From the NCBI RefSeq assembly GCF_039851965.1, contig NZ_CP156674.1, forward strand, positions 930,001 to 994,000: a DNA stretch of 64,000 nucleotides. The letters run 5' to 3'. Origin of the DNA: Pseudalkalibacillus hwajinpoensis (GTDB taxonomy: Bacteria; Bacillota; Bacilli; Bacillales; Guptibacillaceae). Numbering within the stretch: the stretch's first letter is position 1; the number at the start of each line of letters is the position of its first letter. Positions 1 through 8,001 of this stretch are shown one piece after another. The translations under genes were made by a program, and so were the position numbers. The notes beneath the pieces were generated by a model. The model did no database searches and had not been told where the DNA came from. It worked only from the letters and a program-made list of their open reading frames with translations.

Positions 1-358
1 ACGGTTTTAACAGCGATTCCTCTGGATTTGCCATTTCCGACGCTGCTCCTCCAGTTTCAAGGAATAAAGGATAAAGATTTCGTGCAGCTAAAAACGCTAG
101 CAGTCCTGCGAGGAACGTTGATAAATAAGCAACAGTAGTTGTTATACCGATTAATTTCCCGGCACCCTTTCCGATCTCCCCGATACCCGGCGCTATAAAT
201 CCGATAATAATGAGCGGAATGGCGAATCCAAGGAAATTACCGAAAATACCGTTAAATGTAGCGAATAATCGTACGGTCCATTCAGGAAAATAAGCCCCGA
301 TTACAATACCAAGAGCAATGGCAATAAGAATCCGTGGTAACAGTCCAATTTTCTTCAT
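1..358 (-). CDS. Dicarboxylate/amino acid:cation symporter (DAACS), 3' end cut by window
   Basis: The N-terminal 119 residues of a DAACS-family (GltP/DctP-like) secondary transporter, which would take up dicarboxylates or acidic amino acids with Na+ or H+. The protein starts MKKIGLLPRILIAIALGIVI and continues with three hydrophobic segments, including FLGFAIPLIIIGFIAPGIGE, a conserved early part of this family. The start is ATG with GGAGGA about 5 bases upstream. The C-terminal two thirds, with the substrate-binding hairpins, lie outside the window, so substrate cannot be judged. Confidence 0.85.
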   Translation of the reverse strand, partial: MKKIGLLPRILIAIALGIVIGAYFPEWTVRLFATFNGIFGNFLGFAIPLIIIGFIAPGIGEIGKGAGKLIGITTTVAYLSTFLAGLLAFLAARNLYPLFLETGGAASEMANPEESLLKP

Positions 359-560
359 CGTGTCCTCCATACAAAAACATTTGTCCATCTGAGATGCAAT
401 ATATGTGTACAATACTAAAGTTTCAGTCACTGCGCAAGACTTTTATGTAAAAAAACTAAAAATCTTTAACACAAAACCTTTTAATGAGTTTTACCAGATA
501 AGGAGCTCGTCTGCTTTCGTAAACTTAACACCTAGGGATGGGCAATAAAGCAGATACTCT

Positions 561-1166
561 CTATTGCTCAAGTGCATGTGGATCTGTTAGTTGAGCGTTA
601 CACTGCTGATTATCCACACACATGTAGTTGCCGAGTGTATGATAGTCTGATTCTTGATTGACAGCTTTTTTTGTTACGTGTGCAACTTGTCCTAAACAGC
701 CACACAGGGCACATGTTGCAGGCTGAGTATGAATCATGTACGCTCCCTCAACCCCCACTAAAGTGTCGTCCATGGGATAGACAAAATATCTTCTTTTTGA
801 ACGAACGTCATTCCATCCAAGATAAGTAAGGAGTAACGAATCGTAATCGGATGCCTTCACTTTATTGCTATTTGGAAAAAGCATTTGCATTTCTTCCTGA
901 GTTACTTTAGGAAACGGCAAAACATATGTGTACGCTTCATCAAGAAACTCCTAGATGTCAACATAGCGAATCGTTCTAAGTCGATTCAGAAATGAACGTT
1001 CATCTCCGTTCAGCGACGTGAATAGCCCAAGAACTTTATCAGTAGCATTGTGTCGGACAGCATCTAGAACATCCTGATCAATAAGATAATTCACATTATA
1101 AAGAAGCACGTCAACCTGCTCTCGAATCACATTAAACTGATGATTATACAAAAACGGTTTAAGCAT
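561..1166 (-). pseudogene. FusB/FBP-like elongation factor G-binding protein interrupted by one in-frame TAG
   Basis: Two ORFs in the same frame are separated by a single amber codon (951-953). The upstream part (71 aa, MLKPFLYNHQFN...) matches the helical EF-G-binding N-terminal domain. After the stop, the frame stays open (EFLDEAYTYVLPFPKVTQ...) into a 130-residue part with the C-terminal treble-clef zinc finger, ligands CALCG and a later MCVDNQQC. FusB-type proteins bind EF-G and release stalled ribosomes, giving fusidic acid tolerance. Combined length (about 201 codons) equals a normal family member, so one substitution, probably from CAG (Gln), explains everything. It could be a recent null, a sequencing error or suppressible. 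AGGAGG precedes the ATG at 1166. Confidence 0.8.
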
Positions 1167-1255
1167 AGAAGACCCTCCTCTTTGTGTTTTCTTTCTTTAT
1201 ACCCCAAATATAAAGACGTGCGGAAGGCTTGATTAAACTGTTTATTAATACGAAA

Positions 1256-1272
1256 AGCCGGCAGCGCCGGCT
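1256..1272 (-). terminator. Hairpin terminator after the 1286-1531 gene
   Basis: Perfect 7-bp GC stem (AGCCGGC/GCCGGCT) with a 3-base loop, followed on the minus strand by a short T run. It lies 14 bases past the stop codon of the preceding minus-strand gene. Confidence 0.6.
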
Positions 1273-1285
1273 ATTAATCAGGACC

Positions 1286-1531
1286 TTAGTCACTTCCTGT
1301 TACAAAGTCATCTTCTTTCATTGATGCGAGAACAAAACCGCCTTTAACACGATCATTCTCTTTCACATGAAGTTCAGAAATTTCACCGCTTACTCCAAGC
1401 GTAATCTTCTCCGCGTTACCCTGTCCGTTGCGTACGACAAACATTGGCTCCCACTCGTAAACACGGGACGCATGGTTTACCAATACCTTCTCGATAACTC
1501 CCTCACATGGACAGACTACTGAACGATTCAT
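1286..1531 (-). CDS. Small biotinyl/lipoyl-domain-like protein
   Basis: An 81-residue protein with the spacing of a single barrel-sandwich hybrid: CEGVIEKVLVNHASRVYEWEPMFVV, then GVSGEISELHVKENDRVKGGFVLASM, resembling the two quasi-symmetric halves of biotinyl/lipoyl domains. The canonical MKM lysine turn is absent; the corresponding stretch reads NGQGNAEK, so modification is doubtful. Start ATG with GGGGAAAG upstream; it stands alone with its own terminator. Function unknown; it may be a carrier-like scaffold domain. Confidence 0.55.
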   Translation of the reverse strand: MNRSVVCPCEGVIEKVLVNHASRVYEWEPMFVVRNGQGNAEKITLGVSGEISELHVKENDRVKGGFVLASMKEDDFVTGSD

Positions 1532-1913
1532 GATTTCTTTCCCCTTTCAAGCATGTAATGGTTCCTCTTTAGGAACGGCTAGCTACTCTTAATGAATATG
1601 TCTCACTCGTTTTTCTATGATGCAAAACATGTTATTTCTTAACCATGCGTTTATTTTACCTGCTTTTTTGAGTTTGACAACCCCTAAATTTAACTGTTTC
1701 TGTATTCAAATTGTTGCTATAAAAGGGAAAACGCTTGTTTATTTTACTACAATAATATAAGTATAAAGTATCTCTTTCATAATAATACCTCGCCATCTCA
1801 GTTCATCTTCTTTATTGGTTTCGTTTTCATTCAAAATTAGGCTTTGAGGCATCTTCTTTCAGAAAAATATCTTACCATAATGAGATAAACAGAAAATATT
1901 TTTGTGAAAATGA
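1532..1913. other. Gene-free AT-rich spacer
   Basis: No convincing ORF on either strand. The only structure seen is a short 6-bp hairpin, GTTCCT-CTTT-AGGAAC, near 1560-1576, in the leader of the minus-strand 1286-1531 gene. The rest is AT-rich and probably holds that gene's promoter and the 3' region of the phosphatase gene. Confidence 0.4.
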
Positions 1914-2462
1914 TTATTTTTTCTCCTTTCGATAAGTCAGCATTGTCCAGTTCGCCGTTGCCTTTTGTCCCTCGAGCGTCCATCCTCTCTTTTGAAGTAC
2001 GCTCCCAATGAACCGATTAAAAAATCCGTGCCCTACTAGCACAACTTTTGAATCGGTTGTAGCGTGATTCTCCAGAATAGACGCTGCTTTTTCCGCTCGT
2101 TCTTTTGATTGCTTTACTGATTCGGAATTATCAGCTCGTCCCAGATACCAGAATAGTCGATAGAGAACGATCCAGCCCGATGGCCTTAATTTGATGAACC
2201 TTATTTTATAAACGGGCAGTTCAAGCTCTCGAAAAATACAATCACTCACGCCATCTGGCTTATCCGCCGACTGAATCGACCTATTCAGGTCACTCGTAAA
2301 CACAGCACTTGCTTCAGTTAGACACTCCTTAACAGGCAGAGGGGCAGTATCTTCAATACCTTTTTCATTATAGATCTTTACCCATTCCTGAAAATCTGAG
2401 CTATTCATAAACAAATTAGTTTGCTGAACAGACTTTCCATGTCTAATTAATAAAACTGTCAT
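1914..2462 (-). CDS. Histidine phosphatase family protein (phosphoglycerate mutase-like)
   Basis: A 182-residue branch-2-like histidine phosphatase. The catalytic RHG motif is at the extreme N-terminus (TVLLIRHGKS), and the second conserved histidine is in VVLVGHGFFNRF near residue 145. Such enzymes form a phosphohistidine intermediate and act on small phosphorylated metabolites; the substrate is not predictable here. I chose the ATG at 2462 over the TTG one codon upstream because the RHG motif is then at the usual distance. It follows the HD-domain gene by 27 bases, so the two probably share a transcript. Confidence 0.75.
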   Translation of the reverse strand: MTVLLIRHGKSVQQTNLFMNSSDFQEWVKIYNEKGIEDTAPLPVKECLTEASAVFTSDLNRSIQSADKPDGVSDCIFRELELPVYKIRFIKLRPSGWIVLYRLFWYLGRADNSESVKQSKERAEKAASILENHATTDSKVVLVGHGFFNRFIGSVLQKRGWTLEGQKATANWTMLTYRKEKK

Positions 2463-2489
2463 CAAAAACCCACTTTATGAAAGGTCTGG

Positions 2490-3053
2490 TCAGCCTTCCT
2501 CATCGATTTTCTTTTTTGTCTCATCATCAATTGCCTGACGTATCGACTTTAATACCGGGTGGTAGTCTACGTATTCTCTGCCATAGGTTAAATTAAATGT
2601 GTAATCAAATCCTGGTGGATTAGTCCCCTGTGTATGCTGTATGATCGTTTCCATTTTATCGAGCGCCTTTACCAATTTCGCTTCATTCGTCTCACCAAGA
2701 TTGTATTCCCTGCATAAATTCAGTATCAAGTGACTCATATTATCGGGTAGTACTTCTGTCAGCCTTTCAACAGCTGCCTCCTCTTTCCTCACTTTTTCCT
2801 GTTGATTCACCTGAATAGTAGCCGAGATGTCTCCGTCATACGCTTCACCCAGATCATGGACGAGACACATGGAAAGAACTTTGTACATATCGAGCTCTGG
2901 TAACTCCTTGCTAAGCGTAAGAGCAAAAAGAGCTAATCGCCATGAGTGCTCCGCAACGCTTTCATTTCGTCCACTTTTCATATAAGCAGTTCGTCGCGTC
3001 TCTTTTAATCGTTCAAGTTCTTTAACAAAGATGATCATCTTTTCTGCATTCAT
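2490..3053 (-). CDS. HD-domain hydrolase, YfbR/HDDC2-like
   Basis: A 187-residue HD-superfamily metal hydrolase. Visible ligands are H in VAEHSWRLAL (about residue 35), the HD pair in LVHDLGEAYDGD (about residue 67) and a late conserved Asp in VKALDKMETII. The order and the ExHSW motif fit the YfbR/HDDC2 group of 5'-deoxynucleotidase-like enzymes. AAGGAG lies 11 bases before the ATG, rather far. It is upstream of and probably cotranscribed with the histidine phosphatase gene; two hydrolases suggest nucleotide or phosphometabolite house-cleaning (inference). Confidence 0.75.
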   Translation of the reverse strand: MNAEKMIIFVKELERLKETRRTAYMKSGRNESVAEHSWRLALFALTLSKELPELDMYKVLSMCLVHDLGEAYDGDISATIQVNQQEKVRKEEAAVERLTEVLPDNMSHLILNLCREYNLGETNEAKLVKALDKMETIIQHTQGTNPPGFDYTFNLTYGREYVDYHPVLKSIRQAIDDETKKKIDEEG

Positions 3054-3163
3054 TATTGTCGAGACTCCTTATCATACGTTGTATTATGTTTTATATATGT
3101 TAATGGAGCTTCGGGGGTCATCAATACCCGGTCCCTATTTTTAGAAATGAAGTCCGATGTGAC

Positions 3164-4225
3164 TCATTTAATATCTGCCTCACGTTTTCTCACCCACCAT
3201 TGAAGCAGCGGTAGTGCAATAAAAATAATAAAAAAGATACGAAAGAGCTGATAGCCACTAATCATCGCAAGATCGGCATCGACGATCGTTGCTGTTACTC
3301 CCATTTCCGCAAGCCCTCCAGGAGCTGTGCTCAAAAAAGCTGTTGCCAGCGTAATTGATGTCACCTGAGTCAGCAGGATTGCCAGAAGAAACGAAAAGCC
3401 TACTAAAAGAAGGCTGGTTAGCATGGAATAAAACCCAAGTTTTCTAATGTTGCCAAGCATGTTCTTTTTTAGGTAAAGACCGAGATGAATGCCAAGCAGA
3501 AACTGGGAGACTAAAACGAAACCACCGGGTAAGTCCGGCACTTGAATAGCTGAGATGGAGATAAGTGCAATGGCAATTAGCGGACCTGTTAAAAACGCAG
3601 CGGGCAGCCTGATTTTCTTTCCAACAAAGGCTGATAGTAAGGCGATGCCTAGCAACCCAAACAAAACTGGATATGAGATTGATCCTTCTGTCATCGGAGA
3701 GCCCTGCATCATGGAGCCGGGCTTGATGAAATACATCGTGAGAAATGGGATAACAAGGATTACCAGTACAACTCGAATCGTTTGCATGAACACAATGAGA
3801 CCCGTATCAACTTCCTTTGTCTCTTCACTTAAAATCGCAACCTGGGATAATCCCCCTGGAACGCTCCCAAACAGTCCATCAACAAGCTTTACATTCGCTT
3901 TCTTCACAAGTAGTAAACCTAAAAACAGGCTACCGATAACCGTAATCAGCGTAACACCAATTATATATGGAAAATGAAGCCCTATCTCATGAATTGTTCT
4001 CTGTGTGAACGATGCTCCGAGCATATACCCAATCATTATTAGAGCTATATCTCTAAAAGGAGCTGGCCATGAAAGCTTCCTCCCTGTACTAAAATGCCAG
4101 AATGTTACTCCGGTTAGAGGACCAAGCATCCATGGAAGTGGTGCGTGGAAGAGATGAAAGAGGAATGCACCGATGAGACCAATGATTAGAGGTTCGGCTA
4201 TTGATCGTATATTATGTAACTTCAT
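3164..4225 (-). CDS. AbrB-family (ammonia monooxygenase-like) membrane protein
   Basis: A 353-residue protein with about ten hydrophobic segments arranged as two repeats, each carrying a PWMLGPL or PAAFLTGPLIA-type signature and a later GGLSQVAIL or GGLAEMGVT signature. This is the pattern of the AbrB/YdfJ-like integral membrane family (named after the E. coli aidB regulator, not the DNA-binding AbrB). Members are proposed transporters, often for tricarballylate- or carboxylate-like compounds; the substrate is unknown. Start ATG with AAAAGGAG upstream. Confidence 0.8.
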   Translation of the reverse strand: MKLHNIRSIAEPLIIGLIGAFLFHLFHAPLPWMLGPLTGVTFWHFSTGRKLSWPAPFRDIALIMIGYMLGASFTQRTIHEIGLHFPYIIGVTLITVIGSLFLGLLLVKKANVKLVDGLFGSVPGGLSQVAILSEETKEVDTGLIVFMQTIRVVLVILVIPFLTMYFIKPGSMMQGSPMTEGSISYPVLFGLLGIALLSAFVGKKIRLPAAFLTGPLIAIALISISAIQVPDLPGGFVLVSQFLLGIHLGLYLKKNMLGNIRKLGFYSMLTSLLLVGFSFLLAILLTQVTSITLATAFLSTAPGGLAEMGVTATIVDADLAMISGYQLFRIFFIIFIALPLLQWWVRKREADIK

Positions 4226-4279
4226 CTGCGTAAACTCCTTTTATTGGAAAACCTTCTTTAATTAGTATAGAGGATGGCA

Positions 4280-4310
4280 GTAGTGCCTGTCACCGCCCGT
4301 TTTTTGTCGA
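4280..4310. repeat. Dispersed GTGGTGCCTGTCACCAC-type hairpin, degenerate copy
   Basis: The segment TAGTGCCTGTCACCGCCCG followed by six Ts and TCGAACGA matches the element at 6021-6047 in both its hairpin core and its flank (CCCGTTTT...TCGAA). It lies between the AbrB-like gene and the next small minus-strand gene. The stem is imperfect here. Confidence 0.55.
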
Positions 4311-4320
4311 ACGAAATAAA

Positions 4321-4357
4321 GAGAGACATGGGAGCTGAATGATTCTCCATGTCTCTC
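4321..4357 (-). terminator. Intrinsic terminator after the 4370-4567 gene
   Basis: An 11-bp perfect stem (GAGAGACATGG/CCATGTCTCTC) lies 12 bases past the stop codon of the minus-strand gene, followed on that strand by a CTTTATTT stretch. Confidence 0.7.
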
Positions 4358-4369
4358 TTCGTTTAGCTC

Positions 4370-4567
4370 TTAATGCCCTTCACGCTTCCACACATAATAC
4401 GCTTCTGGATTAACGACCTTTCTAACCCAGAAACTTTTTTTAGGTGCAACTCTGTCAGAAACTTTGTACCATACTCCCCCCCTTAAGCGTCGATAAAGTT
4501 TCCACCGCGAAAAAAGACTGTCACTCTTTTTAAGTGAAGGCAAAAACTTAATGAGGTATTTCAACAT
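4370..4567 (-). CDS. Small basic hypothetical protein
   Basis: A 65-residue, strongly basic protein rich in Trp, Tyr, Lys and Arg (for example FSRWKLYRRLRGGVWYKVSD and FWVRKVV). I chose the internal ATG at 4567: AAGGAGG is about 11 bases upstream of it, while the GTG at 4579 touches the Shine-Dalgarno sequence. It is divergent from splA and has its own terminator. I do not recognise the family; such small basic proteins can be sporulation-linked, but nothing here proves it. Confidence 0.5.
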   Translation of the reverse strand: MLKYLIKFLPSLKKSDSLFSRWKLYRRLRGGVWYKVSDRVAPKKSFWVRKVVNPEAYYVWKREGH

Positions 4568-4713
4568 GCCTTCACCCACCTCCTTAAAATCAAGTCAACA
4601 GAACATCATATGCGCCAGGATGAGTTTTATGAAGAAAACAGGCGTTATTTACCAGTAAGGAACAGTACCATTTGAGGAACAATAAGGAAGAACCTTATGG
4701 AGGAGTGGTAGGA

Positions 4714-4974
4714 ATGGACATTTATGAATCAACCTCAGAATTTTCAAAGGGCTACAGGGCCGGGGATGTGGTTTATGTGATGTATCGAAATCCTCATACG
4801 TATAACGTAGCTAATATTCAGCAAGCAGCTGTTGTGAACAATCCAGATCATCCCGGTGAGCTTGCCCTATTTCTGTATGAAACGTATTATCCTCTCAATT
4901 CAGACATCGCGATCTATCATACAGAAGCAGATGCAGAACAGGCCTATGCCACATACTTCGGCTCAAGCAATTAG
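4714..4974 (+). CDS. splA: SplA, transcriptional regulator of the spore photoproduct lyase operon
   Basis: An 86-residue protein (MDIYESTSEFSKGYRAGDVVYV...) that matches SplA in size, sequence character and position 11 bases upstream of splB. In B. subtilis, SplA is a TRAP-like negative regulator of splB. I chose the ATG at 4714 (GGAGG upstream) rather than the TTG at 4672, since the shorter product has the family's length. Together with splB it forms a UV-repair operon expressed in the forespore. Confidence 0.85.
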   Translation: MDIYESTSEFSKGYRAGDVVYVMYRNPHTYNVANIQQAAVVNNPDHPGELALFLYETYYPLNSDIAIYHTEADAEQAYATYFGSSN

Positions 4975-4985
4975 GAGGTATTCTG

Positions 4986-6014
4986 TTGGTCAAACCATTT
5001 GTACCTCAGCTTGTATACATGGAGCCCCGTGCATTAGAGTATCCGCTTGGGCAGGAGCTGCAAGAAAAGTTCACAAAACTAGGTATCGAGATTCGGGAGA
5101 CAACCTCACACAATCAGGTACGGAATCTGCCGGGAGATAACCACTTCCAGCAATATCGCGTTGCCAAATCAACGCTGGTGGTCGGTGTCAGGAAAACACT
5201 GAAATTCGATACTTCGAAACCTTCTGCAGAGTATGCGATTCCGTTCGCAACTGGTTGCATGGGTCACTGCCATTATTGTTATTTACAAACGACGATGGGT
5301 AGCAAACCTTATATTCGAACGTACGTCAATACCGACGACATTTTTAAAGCAGCTGAAAAGTATATGCAGGAACGAGCGCCCGAGCCAACACGATTTGAAG
5401 CCTCATGTACATCTGATATCGTTGGAATCGATCATTTAACCCACACGCTAAAGAAGGCGATTGAGTACTTTGGCAAATCGGAGCACGGTCGACTGCGCTT
5501 TGTGACGAAATTCGCTCATGTCGATCATCTGCTTGATGCTGATCATCAGGGAAGAACAAGGTTCAGATTTAGTATGAACGCAGATTATGTGATTAAGTTT
5601 CTTGAGCCTGGAACCTCGAGACTTGATGAACGAATTGAGGCTGCTGCCAAAGTAGCCGAAGCAGGGTATCCGCTCGGGTTTATTGTGGCACCAATCTATT
5701 TGTATGACGACTGGAAGCAAGGGTATCTTGAACTGTTTGAAAAGCTCGAATCCACTCTTCCTAAAAGCGCAACAAAGGATTTAACCTTTGAGCTCATCCA
5801 GCATCGCTTTACAAAACCGGCAAAGCGCGTGATACAGAAGAACTATCCTATGTCGAAGCTCGAAATGGAAGAAGAAGATCGGATGTATAAATGGGGTAAG
5901 TATGGAATTGGCAAGTACGTTTATCAGAAAGATCAGCAACAGGATATGAAAGATACATTTGGCGGATACATTGAGAAATACTTCCCCGGTGCAAAACTGG
6001 AATACTTTACTTAG
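4986..6014 (+). CDS. splB: Spore photoproduct lyase (radical SAM DNA repair enzyme)
   Basis: A 342-residue radical SAM enzyme that reverts 5-thyminyl-5,6-dihydrothymine in spore DNA during germination. The cluster motif CMGHCHYC places cysteines at 91, 95 and 98, and the hydrogen-donor cysteine is at 141 (FEASCTSDIVGID), the same positions as in the B. subtilis enzyme. Start is TTG (MVKPFVPQLVY) with AGGAGG 5 bases upstream. Length is normal and all key residues are intact. It is translated from the splAB transcript. Confidence 0.95.
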   Translation: MVKPFVPQLVYMEPRALEYPLGQELQEKFTKLGIEIRETTSHNQVRNLPGDNHFQQYRVAKSTLVVGVRKTLKFDTSKPSAEYAIPFATGCMGHCHYCYLQTTMGSKPYIRTYVNTDDIFKAAEKYMQERAPEPTRFEASCTSDIVGIDHLTHTLKKAIEYFGKSEHGRLRFVTKFAHVDHLLDADHQGRTRFRFSMNADYVIKFLEPGTSRLDERIEAAAKVAEAGYPLGFIVAPIYLYDDWKQGYLELFEKLESTLPKSATKDLTFELIQHRFTKPAKRVIQKNYPMSKLEMEEEDRMYKWGKYGIGKYVYQKDQQQDMKDTFGGYIEKYFPGAKLEYFT

Positions 6015-6020
6015 ATCGAG

Positions 6021-6047
6021 TGGTGCCTGTCACCACCCGTTTTAACT
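6021..6047. repeat. Dispersed GTGGTGCCTGTCACCAC hairpin, intact copy
   Basis: A perfect 6-bp hairpin (GTGGTG-CCTGT-CACCAC), then CCCGTTTTAACTCGAA, directly downstream of splB. It is the better-preserved sibling of the element at 4280-4310 and could act as the splB terminator. Confidence 0.6.
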
Positions 6048-6074
6048 CGAATGATGTCGAATAACACCAAAAAA

Positions 6075-6102
6075 GGCCAGAGACTTCGAAGAGTCTCTGG
6101 CC
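6075..6102 (-). terminator. Strong hairpin terminator downstream of the 6S-like RNA
   Basis: An 11-bp perfect stem (GGCCAGAGACT/AGTCTCTGGCC) with a 6-base loop, followed on the minus strand by six Ts. It can stop transcripts arriving from the minus-strand RNA gene at 6171-6356; it may also slow plus-strand transcripts leaving splB, though no T run follows on that side. Confidence 0.75.
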
Positions 6103-6170
6103 TAATAATTGTATGTATTCATAGTATTGTCATCATTCGTTTCATTAAATAAAAAATAAGCAAAATATAT

Positions 6171-6356
6171 CCCATACCCGCTTCGTCGTCACTATAAGTG
6201 TCTCAAAGCCCGCGTAAAAGCAGGTGGGTACCCGCACAGCTACCTTTAACGTCCCGCTCAGAAGGCCGGCTTGTTATCAGCACCTGGATATAGAGTTCCC
6301 GGAAAACTAGCATCGGTTTGAGACAACCGTTGTAAACGTGCGTTGCAGGAAATGGG
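6171..6356 (-). ncRNA. ssrS: Probable 6S RNA
   Basis: On the minus strand this 186-nt stretch folds as one long interrupted rod: CCCAU pairs with AUGGG at the ends, CCUGC with GCGGG, CGCAC with GUG-A-CG, and GUCUCAAA with UUUGAGAC. The centre stays largely open and a 5-bp hairpin (CCUGC-UUUUAC-GCGGG) sits on its 3' side within ACCCACCUGC. Length, closing stem, central bulge and the 3'-side hairpin are the hallmarks of 6S RNA, which sequesters sigma-A RNA polymerase in stationary phase. Upstream is TTGTAC-16-TATGGT as a promoter; downstream is a U-rich tract. I see no ORF. Identification rests on fold and remembered consensus, not on a covariance search. Confidence 0.65.
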
Positions 6357-6466
6357 TTATTGCTTATGACCATACTTTACACCTTTTTGAGTACAATAGC
6401 AATGGTTCTGATTACCAATTCACCCTATCCTTATTACATTAAGCAAAACCCTAAGACTAATCACTT

Positions 6467-7381
6467 TTAGAACAACATCCTGCTTAATGAAATAACGATG
6501 GTTACCGTCACCATACTAAACACCGTCGAAGCGAGCACAATCTGAGCAGAAAGTTCCGGTTCGTTCTCATACTCTTGCGCAATAATCGCACTATTTACGG
6601 CAGTAGGCATAGCTGATGAAATAAGCAGGGCTTGGGCTGTAACTCCATCGATGCCAAGGCTATAGATAATCCCGATACCAATTGCTGGACCAAGCAATAA
6701 CCTTAGAATAAGGCTAACATAAACCACGGATAAATTTCTCGCAAAGCGAAGCTGTGCAACCTGTGCCCCAAGCGTCACGAGCGCGAGTGCCACCATCGCA
6801 TCCGCAATATAATTGGCAGGAATGAGAACGAAATTCGGTACATCAACATTCAATAAATTCAAGCCGATCCCAAATACCATTGCATAGAGTACTGGCATTT
6901 TAAAGTAACCAAGCACTGCACTGAGTTTATTTCCCTCGACTGTTTTTAAAGCGAAAATTCCCCATGAAAACGTCAGAATGTTCTGGAATGTAAGGATAAT
7001 TACCTGAATGGACATAGCGAACGGATCGTGTTTGAATACGAGGTCATTGACAGGGACACCGTAGTTTCCCGAATTGTAAAATAGAATGCTATTCGTAAAA
7101 GAAGCGCGAACGCTCCTGCTATAGCCAAACAGCCGGCTTACGAGACTCGAAATACCATACAGAAGCAAAATTTGAATTGAGAAAAAAGAAAGCACCGATA
7201 GAAATAACGCTAGTGAAAAAGCCGTTTCATACAATTTTATGAAAATAAAACCCGGCACGATAAAATAAATGTTAACTTTAGCAAGTGTATATAGATCAAA
7301 CTGAAATATACGATGAAGCACGACGCCAAGCCCGATTAAAATAAATACAGGCACGATAATATCAATAAATACACCAATCAC
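6467..7381 (-). CDS. AEC-family (auxin efflux carrier-like) transporter
   Basis: A 304-residue integral membrane protein with roughly ten hydrophobic segments in two five-helix halves, as in AEC/bile-acid-fold transporters (for example IIVPVFILIGLGVVLHRIF at the N-terminus and NSILFYNSGNYGVPV, the conserved N-x-GN-x-G crossover). Members export or exchange organic anions such as malate; the substrate is unknown. Start GTG with GAGGG 6 bases upstream. The gene stands alone, downstream of nothing obvious. Confidence 0.8.
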   Translation of the reverse strand: MIGVFIDIIVPVFILIGLGVVLHRIFQFDLYTLAKVNIYFIVPGFIFIKLYETAFSLALFLSVLSFFSIQILLLYGISSLVSRLFGYSRSVRASFTNSILFYNSGNYGVPVNDLVFKHDPFAMSIQVIILTFQNILTFSWGIFALKTVEGNKLSAVLGYFKMPVLYAMVFGIGLNLLNVDVPNFVLIPANYIADAMVALALVTLGAQVAQLRFARNLSVVYVSLILRLLLGPAIGIGIIYSLGIDGVTAQALLISSAMPTAVNSAIIAQEYENEPELSAQIVLASTVFSMVTVTIVISLSRMLF

Positions 7382-7550
7382 AACTGTCCCTCAAATCTAT
7401 ACTGCATTTCATTACCATTCATAGTTTACACGAAATGCAGAAACTCTTCAGCAAAACCGGCTCACTACCCAAAGTAGAACCACAAAAAATACAGCTGAAG
7501 CTCACATAATGAACTTCGCTGTTCTTCTACATTACAACTAAACGACTAAG

Positions 7551-7850
7551 TCAGGAAACATTTGCTTCCTGACTACTTCGAACCAGGATATTTATGGCCT
7601 TTCGATGCTTCCATAGGAATGATGTAACTTCATCCTCTGTTAAAAATAGTTCGCTCTCATCGCAATACGCGTCACCCTTCCCATGGATTGAAAAAGACCC
7701 ATCACTATACTTCATCAACGTACACTTTCCATTCCTTAGAAAATCCGCGAAAACAAGATAGTGTTTATTACCAGTTTTGTCATAGCCTGCAATCCCTTCA
7801 AAATCTGAAAGCAGCGCTTCGACATCACGCTTTCGTTTAATGATGTTCAT
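7551..7850 (-). CDS. Hypothetical protein, 99 aa
   Basis: A soluble 99-residue protein (MNIIKRKRDVEALLSDFEGI...) with alternating polar and hydrophobic residues, no membrane segment and no motif I can name. GGAGAGG precedes the ATG by a normal distance, which supports real translation. An inverted repeat AGTCAGGAA/TTCCTGACT overlaps the last codons and could act in termination. Confidence 0.55.
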   Translation of the reverse strand: MNIIKRKRDVEALLSDFEGIAGYDKTGNKHYLVFADFLRNGKCTLMKYSDGSFSIHGKGDAYCDESELFLTEDEVTSFLWKHRKAINILVRSSQEANVS

Positions 7851-7950
7851 GGATTTCCTCTCCTTCCTGCCTATCCGGCTTGCTTGCTCTCTCTATTCTT
7901 AATTAGGTTCGATTTAAAGTGGTGAAATCCTTCTATTGACACATGAAAAG

Positions 7951-7976
7951 AAGGTCAGCCTCATGCGGCTGACCTT
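7951..7976 (-). terminator. Terminator after the DUF3889 gene
   Basis: A 10-bp perfect stem (AAGGTCAGCC/GGCTGACCTT) with a 6-base loop lies about 25 bases past the stop of the minus-strand gene at 8002-8331. On the minus strand it is followed by CTTTTCATG, a short T run. Confidence 0.65.
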
Positions 7977-8001
7977 TTAAGTACAGGGTTTAATCGCTCT
8001 A

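Noticed and set aside
1286..1531. True biotin or lipoyl carrier protein
   Set aside because: The modified lysine turn (MKM or DKA) is missing, so only a fold resemblance can be claimed.
3555..3977. Long plus-strand ORF opposite the AbrB-family gene
   Set aside because: Shadow of the real minus-strand membrane protein; product has no domain character.
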